Shown: piece by piece, positions 42,769 through 49,049 of the stretch
Layout: each line of letters begins with the position of its first letter
How positions within the stretch are numbered: the stretch's first letter is position 1
Source of the DNA: Barrientosiimonas humi
GTDB taxonomy: Bacteria; Actinomycetota; Actinomycetes; Actinomycetales; Dermatophilaceae
Assembly (NCBI RefSeq): GCF_006716095.1
Contig: NZ_VFOK01000001.1
Coordinates: 1,271,375 to 1,335,374, forward strand
Length of the DNA stretch: 64,000 nt
Reading direction: 5' to 3'
Made by a program: the position numbers and the translations under genes
The notes under the pieces: model-generated
Told to the model about the DNA's origin: nothing
Seen by the model: only the letters and a program-made list of their open reading frames with translations
The model's database searches: none

Positions 42769-43215
42769 CTATGCATCGAGGTCAGGGCACAGCTGGCTCA
42801 GCTCGACCAGCTGCTCGCGGGTGACGTACGACGGGTTGCTGCCGGCCGGCATCCGCAGCACCTCCATTCCGCCGAGCACCGGGTGCCCGAGCAGCTCCGA
42901 GCGCAGCAACGGAGGCGTCAGCGGCGCCAGCTCGACCGGGATCACGCCGCCTTCGGCCACTCCGGTCGTACGTCCGTGCGCGTAGATCCCGGAAGGCAGT
43001 CCGGGTGCTTTGCCGCTCACCCACAGCAACGCGGGCTGGCCAGCCACGACGAGGTCGGTGCGGTACGACGGTCGTACGCATCGCGTTTCGACGTGCGCGA
43101 ACGCGGACCGCACGTGCGCCTGGGTCTCCGGCTCGTCGCCGCGTGCCTTGAGCAACCACGCGCCGAGGGACTCCGCGGAGAGCGCACGAGCTGCCACCCC
43201 TCGAGCCTGGCACAT
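42769..43215 (-). CDS. Possible EVE/PUA-like small protein
   Basis: A 148-residue protein. The stretch PALLWVSGKAPGLPSGIYAHG resembles the EVE/PUA-like fold that binds modified bases, but the match is by eye only. The end is mixed helix with a hydrophilic tail. ATG 43215 gives this length; the frame is open further upstream into the membrane-protein gene. It lies next to the RelBE-type pair. Confidence 0.55.
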   Translation of the reverse strand: MCQARGVAARALSAESLGAWLLKARGDEPETQAHVRSAFAHVETRCVRPSYRTDLVVAGQPALLWVSGKAPGLPSGIYAHGRTTGVAEGGVIPVELAPLTPPLLRSELLGHPVLGGMEVLRMPAGSNPSYVTREQLVELSQLCPDLDA

Positions 43216-43270
43216 GCTCGAGGAGTGGCGGGCTCGGGGACCTCGACGCCTGCAGCCTCGCACCGCAGGG

Positions 43271-44260
43271 TTACGCGTTAGCCGGTGCGGGCACGGCGGC
43301 GCGGCTGACCGGACGCGCACTCCCCCAGGTCACGCGACGCCAGACCTGCTCCAGCGGGCCCTGCGGGAACCGGCTGAGCCAGACCCGGCTGAGCACGACC
43401 TGCAGCAGCGCGATTCCACCGCACAGGGCGAGCATCCGCAGCAGCCCCTGAGCGGTGCCGTCGATGCCGAGCTGGGTCTGGAACGGGCGCGCCGCCAGCA
43501 GCAGCAGCGTCGCACCGACGTAGTTGGTCAGCGACACCCGGCCGAGTGAGCCGAAGGTCGCCACGAGCGCGCCCCGCACCGGGGTGTGCATGAGGGCCAC
43601 GGTGAGGCCGACGTACGTCGTGGCCATGAGCAGTCCGGTGACGGTGGAGCTCATGGAGAAGCCGAGGGTCCCCGGGTTGGCAGCCAGGCCCGGCAGCAGC
43701 AGCGCCGCCACCGCGCCGGTCACGACGGCGAGCGACAGGGCGGGCCGCCACGCGCCCGGCTGCTCCAGTCGCTGCGGAACGTCGAAGGCGGTCAGTGCGA
43801 GGCCGAGCACGAAAGCCCCTGGGATCAGGGCGAATCCGCCGCCCGCGACGACGCCGGCTGGCAGCAGCACCGCCGTGGCCGCGACGACGCCCCAGCGTGG
43901 GAGCCAGCTCGCCGGCAGGAGCACCAGGAGCCCGGCGAGGGCGTACGGCAGGAGCGCCTCCCCCGGCTGCAGCAGCTGGTGCACTCCCCCGAGTGCGAGC
44001 AGGAAGGCGAAGCGACGGACGTACGGCCAGCGCGAGGTCTCGCCGCGGCGGCGCGCGGACGCGAGCATCAGCCCGAAGCCGAGCCCGAACAGCAAGGAGA
44101 AGATCGGGAAGAACCGCTCGTGCACGGTCAGCCCGAGAGCGACCTGCACGTCGTTGAATCCTTCCTCGGCGGGAAGGTTGAGGACGGTCGGGGCGTTGGC
44201 CGCGAGGATGCCGCAGAGGGCGATCCCCCGGATGACGTCAAGGGTGTCGATGCGCTTCAT
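43271..44260 (-). CDS. DUF418-type membrane protein
   Basis: A 329-residue protein with about eight membrane helices. It opens RIDTLDVIRGIALCGILAAN and has a second conserved block LGRVSLTNYVGATLLL, both typical of the DUF418/heparan-acetyltransferase-like group. Members are thought to be acyltransferases, without proof for this type. ATG 44260 removes a spurious upstream extension. Confidence 0.85.
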   Translation of the reverse strand: MKRIDTLDVIRGIALCGILAANAPTVLNLPAEEGFNDVQVALGLTVHERFFPIFSLLFGLGFGLMLASARRRGETSRWPYVRRFAFLLALGGVHQLLQPGEALLPYALAGLLVLLPASWLPRWGVVAATAVLLPAGVVAGGGFALIPGAFVLGLALTAFDVPQRLEQPGAWRPALSLAVVTGAVAALLLPGLAANPGTLGFSMSSTVTGLLMATTYVGLTVALMHTPVRGALVATFGSLGRVSLTNYVGATLLLLAARPFQTQLGIDGTAQGLLRMLALCGGIALLQVVLSRVWLSRFPQGPLEQVWRRVTWGSARPVSRAAVPAPANA

Positions 44261-44326
44261 GCTGCGAGAATCGCGCGTCTGGACGGGGCCCCACATCGGC
44301 CATGAGATCGGTTGTGCGGCAACAGC

Positions 44327-44344
44327 ATCGGCCGTTCGGCCGAT
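44327..44344. promoter_or_regulatory. Palindrome between DUF418-type and DksA/TraR-type genes
   Basis: ATCGGCCG-TT-CGGCCGAT is a perfect inverted repeat in the divergent gap. ATCGG recurs twice just to the left (44295-44310). It may be an operator; the binder is unknown. Confidence 0.4.
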
Positions 44345-44370
44345 CCCCCGCGGCACCTTCTCGAGCGGGT

Positions 44371-44376
44371 TAGTCT
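44371..44376 (+). promoter_or_regulatory. -10 element of DksA/TraR-type gene
   Basis: TAGTCT ends 6 nt before GTG 44383, consistent with a leaderless mRNA. Confidence 0.5.
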
Positions 44377-44382
44377 GCCCGG

Positions 44383-44718
44383 GTGACGAGCGAGGTGACC
44401 GAGGCGCTGGCGCGGGAGCGCGCCGATGCCGTACGCCGGTTGGCCGACCTCGAGCAGCTGCACCTGCGCATCGTGGACGCCTCGAGGGACGACAACGCCG
44501 ACGATGAGCACGACACCGAGGGTCAGACGATCGCGTGGGACCGCGCGCAGAACTCGGCTCTCGTCGAGGCGACGAAGGAGCGCATCGCCGAGATCGACCG
44601 CGCTACAAAGAGATTCGAGGACGGATGGGACGGGAGCTGCGCTGTCTGCGGCGCCCCGATCCCGCACGAGCGGCTGCTGGCCCGACCCACCGCGACCCGC
44701 TGCGTCGCGTGCGCGTGA
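44383..44718 (+). CDS. TraR/DksA-type C4 zinc-finger protein
   Basis: A 111-residue protein with an N-terminal coiled-coil of acidic and basic helices and a C-terminal four-Cys zinc finger (CAVCGAPI, then CVAC). DksA-like proteins insert the coiled-coil into the RNA polymerase secondary channel. Whether this one does is unproven. The start is GTG. Confidence 0.88.
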   Translation: MTSEVTEALARERADAVRRLADLEQLHLRIVDASRDDNADDEHDTEGQTIAWDRAQNSALVEATKERIAEIDRATKRFEDGWDGSCAVCGAPIPHERLLARPTATRCVACA

Positions 44719-44722
44719 GCCT

Positions 44723-45268
44723 CTAGTCGTCGAGATCGACGCGGCCGGCGGCCCCGGCGAAACCATCTAGGTCGTCGTCGCCGGAGACGCGCATGAGGAT
44801 CTCGTCCACCACGACGTGGAGCGGCCTCGCGGCGTCGATCCGCGTGGCCGGGTCGGGGAGGCCCTCCCCTGTCAGGTGCAGCCGGACGACCAGCTCCCGC
44901 TCCTCCCCCGTCGCCCCGAACTCGTCGGGCCGGGCGTCCAGCCGTCGCTCCAGCGTCGCGAGGTCGACGTCGAGGACGAAGACCTCGTCGAACACGTCGA
45001 TGAAGCGGGCGTGGTTGCGCGAGCCGCCGCAGAAGAACGTGGCGGGCTCGGTGCCGTCGCCGGCCAACGCACGGACCCGGTCGACCGGCCAGATGTGGTG
45101 CCAGTGCGACCCCGGGTCGTCGAGCGGCTCACCCGTCTCCGGATCGCCCTGGTAGGCCAGGTCGGTGTCGCCGTTGATCGCGTGGAAGCCGCGCCGACGC
45201 AGCTCGTGGCAGACGGAGGTCTTCCCCGTGGCCGAGCCGCCCTCGACGAGGTAGTTCCGCACGCCCAC
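44723..45268 (-). CDS. P-loop kinase-like ATPase
   Basis: A 181-residue protein beginning NYLVEGGSATGKTSVCHELRR, a Walker A of the nucleoside/adenylate-kinase type (GGSATGKT). An RDN-like basic segment and the conserved FIDVFDEVFVLDVD follow. It may phosphorylate a small molecule; the substrate is unknown. It begins GTG and is 9 bp downstream of the DinB-type gene. Confidence 0.82.
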   Translation of the reverse strand: MGVRNYLVEGGSATGKTSVCHELRRRGFHAINGDTDLAYQGDPETGEPLDDPGSHWHHIWPVDRVRALAGDGTEPATFFCGGSRNHARFIDVFDEVFVLDVDLATLERRLDARPDEFGATGEERELVVRLHLTGEGLPDPATRIDAARPLHVVVDEILMRVSGDDDLDGFAGAAGRVDLDD

Positions 45269-45277
45269 GGGCTCGGC

Positions 45278-45856
45278 CTACTTCCCCGCCTCGCGGGCGG
45301 CCGCCTCGACCTTCGCGCGATAGGCGTTCCACGAGTCCTGCTGGCGCTCAGGGAGATTCGAGTTCTCGGCGCGCATCCCCGCCGCGCCGTCCAGCTGCTC
45401 GCGCAGGATGTCGGCGTGGCCCGCGTGACGCGACGTTTCGCTCAGCACGTGCACCAGGATCCCGTGCAGCGTCACGTGCGGGCTCGGCCACCACGGCACG
45501 TGGCCCGTGGCCACGAGGTCGAGGGTGCGGATCGTCTCGTCGGCGTGGGCGGACGCTGCGCGATAGATGCCGATGATCTCTTCGCGGCTTTCTTCCGGGG
45601 TCGCCCACATGTCCACGTCCTCGGGCTGGTCGTCGTCCCACCACGGCAGGTACGGCTCGAAGGGGCGACCGAAGACATCGCCGAGATACCGCGACTCCCC
45701 CACCGCCAGGTGCTTGACCAGGCCCAACAGGTTGGTGCCGGTCGGGGTGAGCGGCCGACGGACGTCGTACTCGGACAGACCCTCGGTCTTCCAGACGAGC
45801 GCCTCACGCGCACTGCGCAGGTAGTCGTGCAGAAGGTCCTTCGCCGTGTGGGTCAT
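45278..45856 (-). CDS. DinB/DUF664 family protein
   Basis: A 192-residue four-helix-bundle protein of the DinB/DUF664 group. The metal ligands are probably His residues in LVKHLAVGE and ETSRHAGHADILREQLDG. Actinobacterial members include mycothiol- and bacillithiol-dependent enzymes, but most are uncharacterised. ATG 45856 has GGAAGG upstream. Confidence 0.9.
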   Translation of the reverse strand: MTHTAKDLLHDYLRSAREALVWKTEGLSEYDVRRPLTPTGTNLLGLVKHLAVGESRYLGDVFGRPFEPYLPWWDDDQPEDVDMWATPEESREEIIGIYRAASAHADETIRTLDLVATGHVPWWPSPHVTLHGILVHVLSETSRHAGHADILREQLDGAAGMRAENSNLPERQQDSWNAYRAKVEAAAREAGK

Positions 45857-45896
45857 GCGCCCATCCTTCCCGGGTCGCCTCGCGCGCGAGGCCGGT

Positions 45897-46649
45897 TCAG
45901 CGCCGGGCGTCGACGAGGTGGCGGGTGGAGTGCGCGACGAACGGTTTGCCGGAGCGCATCTGTGCGTCGAGCTCACGCAGCTCGCGGTCGTACCTCGCCA
46001 CGCCGAAGTCCGGCACCCACCAGACCAGCTTGCGCAGCGTCCAGACCACGGCACCGATGTCGAAGAACTCCATCCGGCACGTCGCGGTCCGCAGGTCGAC
46101 GACGTTCAGCCCGGCGTGCTGCGCGGCGGTGGCCTCGTCGTCGGGATGGCGACCCTGGCGTACGTCCTCGGGCAGCGGCCCGAGGAAGTGCTCGATCAGC
46201 TCGAAGCCGGAGGCCGGACCGACGTGCTGGGCGAAGTAGTGCCCACCCGGTTCGAGCACCCGGTGGATCTCCGGCCAGTCGGGACGCACCGGATGCCGTG
46301 AGCTCACCAGCTGGAAGCTGTTGTCCTCCAACGGGATCGGCCCGTCGATAGACGTCTCGACGACCTCCACCCCGCGCGGCCCGAGACGCTCGCGCGCCCG
46401 GGCTGCGTTGGGCGGCCACGCCTCGGTGACGACCATGCGCGAGGGCAGTACGCCTGCCTCGCCGACCACCTCTCCCCCGCCGGTGTCCAGGTCCAATGCA
46501 GACTCGACCGTCGCCAGGCGTTGCGCCAGGAGGCGGGCGAAACCCCACGGTGGGCGCTCCTCCGTCGCGCGGCCGGTCAACCAGTCGAAGCCCCAACCGT
46601 CGACGTCGGCGACCTCGGCCTCGCTGACCAGATCCTCGTAGGAGCGCAT
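45897..46649 (-). CDS. SAM-dependent methyltransferase (class I)
   Basis: A 250-residue methyltransferase with motif I LDLDTGGGEV, an acidic loop VVETSIDGP and the late block LEPGGHYFAQH. Substrate unknown. It lies 40 bp upstream of the DinB-type gene in the same direction and may be co-transcribed with it and the P-loop kinase. Confidence 0.88.
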   Translation of the reverse strand: MRSYEDLVSEAEVADVDGWGFDWLTGRATEERPPWGFARLLAQRLATVESALDLDTGGGEVVGEAGVLPSRMVVTEAWPPNAARARERLGPRGVEVVETSIDGPIPLEDNSFQLVSSRHPVRPDWPEIHRVLEPGGHYFAQHVGPASGFELIEHFLGPLPEDVRQGRHPDDEATAAQHAGLNVVDLRTATCRMEFFDIGAVVWTLRKLVWWVPDFGVARYDRELRELDAQMRSGKPFVAHSTRHLVDARR

Positions 46650-46779
46650 GAGTCCAGGGTGCTAGCGCCGCCCGCCCGTGTCACGGCCTTTTGTCCTACC
46701 CCAGGGTGATTCGAGGTGCGTCGGGCGGTTGATAGATCTGGAGAATCCGCGACAAGCCGTCCCCAGGAGGACCGTTCCG

Positions 46780-47736
46780 ATGCGCATCGGGTTCAAGCTC
46801 ATCGCCGAGGGCTACGGCCCGAAGGAGATCGTCCGGCAGGCCGTGGCCGCCGAGCAGGCCGGCTTCGACTTCGTCGAGGTGAGCGACCACTACCACCCGT
46901 GGCTGTTCAGCCAGCAGCACTCGGGTTACGCCTTCTCGATGCTCGGCGCGATGGCGCACGCCACCGAGACGATCGAGCTGGCAACCGGGGTCACCGCGCC
47001 GATCCAGCGCCAGCACCCCGCGATCGTCGCGCAGGCCGCAGCCACCCTGGGCGTCCTGTCCGACGGCCGCTTCACCCTCGGCCTCGGGTCGGGCGAGCGG
47101 CTCAACGAGCACGTGACGGGCGAGGGTTGGCCCTCGGTCACCGTGCGCCACGAGATGCTGCGCGAGGCCATCGAGATCATCCGGCTGCTGTGGCAGGGCG
47201 GATACAAGTCGTACGCCGGCAAGCACTTCACGCTCGACGACGCCCGCGTCTTCGACCTCCCCGAGGCCGCGCCGCGCATCGTCGTGGCTGCCGGTGGCGA
47301 CCGCGCGGCCACGATCGCGGCCGAGCTGGGCGACGCGCTCTTCGCGACCGAGGCCAAGCCCGAGCTCGTCGAGGCCTATCGCAAGGCCGGCGGGTCGGGA
47401 CCGCGCTACGCCGAGGTGCCGCTGAGCTATGCCGCGACCGAGCAGGAGGCGGCCGAGTCGGCCCACAAGATCTTCCGGTTCGGCCTCCTGGGTTGGAAAC
47501 TCATGTCCGAGCTGCCGAACCCGATCAACTTCGAGGCGGCCGCCTCGTGGATCGGCGTCGACGACGTGCGCGAGGCGTTCGGCTGCGGCCCCGATCTCGA
47601 CCGGCACGTCGAGGTGGCCGCCCAGTTCGCCGACGCCGGCTTCGACCACCTGGCCCTCGTCAACGCCGGGCCCGACATGGACGCCTTCTTCGAGCACGCC
47701 CAGCACGCACTCATCCCGGCGCTGCGGAACCGGTGA
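46780..47736 (+). CDS. LLM-class F420-dependent oxidoreductase
   Basis: A 318-residue TIM-barrel luciferase-like enzyme of the F420-dependent type, close to the G6PD-like group (TIGR03557). Visible are VEVSDHYHPWLF, LATGVTAPIQRQHPAIVAQAAATL and LGLGSGERLNEHVTG. F420 use is inferred from the family. AGGAGG lies 9 nt before the ATG. A terminator hairpin follows. Confidence 0.93.
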   Translation: MRIGFKLIAEGYGPKEIVRQAVAAEQAGFDFVEVSDHYHPWLFSQQHSGYAFSMLGAMAHATETIELATGVTAPIQRQHPAIVAQAAATLGVLSDGRFTLGLGSGERLNEHVTGEGWPSVTVRHEMLREAIEIIRLLWQGGYKSYAGKHFTLDDARVFDLPEAAPRIVVAAGGDRAATIAAELGDALFATEAKPELVEAYRKAGGSGPRYAEVPLSYAATEQEAAESAHKIFRFGLLGWKLMSELPNPINFEAAASWIGVDDVREAFGCGPDLDRHVEVAAQFADAGFDHLALVNAGPDMDAFFEHAQHALIPALRNR

Positions 47737-47755
47737 GCTTCGAGGCGGTGAATCC

Positions 47756-47789
47756 GCTTGTGACTGAACGGGATTGACTAGTCACAAGC
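47756..47789 (+). terminator. Terminator after LLM oxidoreductase
   Basis: GCTTGTGACT (47756-47765) and AGTCACAAGC (47780-47789) form a perfect 10-bp stem with a 14-nt loop, 19 bp after the stop codon. Confidence 0.65.
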
Positions 47790-48038
47790 CTGCCGTCGAG
47801 CGACCGAGCACAGGCTGTCGTTCGCCTCACGCCAGCGCTGCGACATCGACGCCCGGTAGTGCGTGGTCAGACGAACCACGCACTGGCGTACATCGGGATC
47901 GGCCCAGCGCGCGCCGCGGGCGAACCCAGTCACGGTGCGCTTGAGCGTACGCCGGCGCCATCGGCAATCAGATGATGAGTCGTGTTGTGCTGCAACAAGA
48001 TTGAAGAGTTCGATGTGGAGGGTTGCGAGCGGCTGCAA
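47778..48038 (-). CDS. Doubtful small open frame (86 aa)
   Basis: An open frame with an Arg-rich centre and six Cys, not recognised. Its stop lies inside the terminator hairpin and it has no clear ribosome-binding site or -10 element. It could be a relic of a longer gene. I list it only because nothing else explains the gap. Confidence 0.2.
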   Translation of the reverse strand: MQPLATLHIELFNLVAAQHDSSSDCRWRRRTLKRTVTGFARGARWADPDVRQCVVRLTTHYRASMSQRWREANDSLCSVARRQACD

Positions 48039-48140
48039 GCACGCTGCTCGAAGCTGACAAGTCGAGTCGTCGAGAGATCGAAGTTGTTGCGGTACAGGCT
48101 GTTTCGCAGACCACTCCCCGGCCGGCCGTGGAGAAACCTC

Positions 48141-48626
48141 CTAGGTCAAGTCGAGCACCATCATGTGGAGCCCGACGTATCCGTGCGCCGCGGATCGGTA
48201 CGCGCCTGGCACTGTCCCCACGATCCGAAACCCCAGCGACTTCCACAGGTGCACGGCGGCGGTGTTGGACTCGACCACCGCGTTGAACTGAATGGCACGG
48301 TAGCCCTGGTCGCGGTGCCAATCGATGACGTACGCGGCCAGCCGACGGCCCACGCCACGACCGCGTGCTCCAGGGGCAACCATGAAGCTCGCCGTGCCGA
48401 TGTGGTCGCCGCGACCAGGCCGGTTCGGCCCCATCTTGGCGGTCCCGAGCACCGTGCCGTCCTCGAGCACCACCGTTCGGCCAGGGGGTTCCTCGACCCA
48501 CAGGGCGCGCGCCTCGTCGCTGGTCAGGTTCTCGGGGTAGGCGTAGGTCTCCCCCGCCGCGACAGTCTCAGCGAAGATCGGCCAGACCTGATCCCAGTCG
48601 CCGTCCTCTATCGGGCGGATCATCAC
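48141..48626 (-). CDS. GNAT-family N-acetyltransferase (PAT/RimI-like)
   Basis: A 161-residue acetyltransferase with the full GNAT order: IRPIEDGDWDQVWPIF, the acetyl-CoA loop VAPGARGRGVGRRL and ESNTAAVHLWKSLGF. It resembles phosphinothricin-type or generic GNAT enzymes; substrate unknown. Its start overlaps the stop of the flavin-oxidase-like gene by 4 bp. Confidence 0.92.
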   Translation of the reverse strand: MMIRPIEDGDWDQVWPIFAETVAAGETYAYPENLTSDEARALWVEEPPGRTVVLEDGTVLGTAKMGPNRPGRGDHIGTASFMVAPGARGRGVGRRLAAYVIDWHRDQGYRAIQFNAVVESNTAAVHLWKSLGFRIVGTVPGAYRSAAHGYVGLHMMVLDLT

Positions 48627-48961
48627 AGGTTCGTGCCTTCGTCGGCGTGTGCGGCCGGGCGGTGAAGGACGGCGGTCGCCGGTGTGAATCGAATTGCCTC
48701 GCTGTCGCCCTCCGCGGTGCCGTCCACCAGGAGTGTGTAGCCCCGGGGCCGCTGCGGAGGGAAGAGCAGGGTCGCAGCGGGGTTCTTCACCAGGTTGGCG
48801 GCCGATCCCTTGCTGCCGGGGAGGTCGAGCACGCCGTCGGCGTATGTCGTGGGGTCGACCGTCACCGCTTTCACCCGGCCGGCGTCGCTGGTCAGCAGGT
48901 AGCCAGCTCCGAAGTCTCGCAGCGTGGTCGCCAGCTGCTCCAGCTCCACCGGAATGCTCAT
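48623..48961 (-). CDS. Pyridoxamine 5'-phosphate oxidase-like protein
   Basis: A 112-residue split-barrel protein of the PNPOx-like group (FMN or F420 binding), seen from VELEQLATTLRDFGAGYLLT, KAVTVDP and the C-terminal TLLVDGTAE. It is shorter than enzymes with proven activity. A TAGGTT -10 element ends 6 nt before the ATG. It is translationally coupled to the acetyltransferase. Confidence 0.8.
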   Translation of the reverse strand: MSIPVELEQLATTLRDFGAGYLLTSDAGRVKAVTVDPTTYADGVLDLPGSKGSAANLVKNPAATLLFPPQRPRGYTLLVDGTAEGDSEAIRFTPATAVLHRPAAHADEGTNL

Positions 48962-48967
48962 GCCCGC

Positions 48968-48973
48968 AACCTA
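48968..48973 (-). promoter_or_regulatory. -10 element of PNPOx-like gene
   Basis: TAGGTT on the minus strand ends 6 nt before ATG 48961, consistent with a leaderless mRNA. Confidence 0.5.
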
Positions 48974-49019
48974 TCGCTCGGAACGCTGATTTCCTTGGTT
49001 TGGCGGGGTTTTCGAGGGC

Positions 49020-49042
49020 TTGTCAGTGGTCGGTTCTAGGTT
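49020..49042 (+). promoter_or_regulatory. PafBC-type (RecA-independent damage) promoter of DUF222/HNH gene
   Basis: TTGTCAGTG (49020-49028), exactly 8 nt, then TAGGTT (49037-49042): a perfect match to the mycobacterial consensus TTGTCRGTG-N8-TANNNT. The -10 ends 7 nt before the ATG, so the mRNA should be leaderless. PafBC, the activator of such promoters, is encoded in this window. Confidence 0.8.
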
Positions 49043-49049
49043 GTGTTGC

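Larger units (their letters stand above)
47737..48140. other. 404-bp stretch with no confident gene
   Basis: This gap separates the LLM gene from the acetyltransferase, whose 3' end faces it. It contains the LLM terminator and one weak minus-strand frame (47778-48038). GC content is lower than in the flanks. No tRNA, known small RNA or IS end was seen. It may be a decayed gene. Confidence 0.5.
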
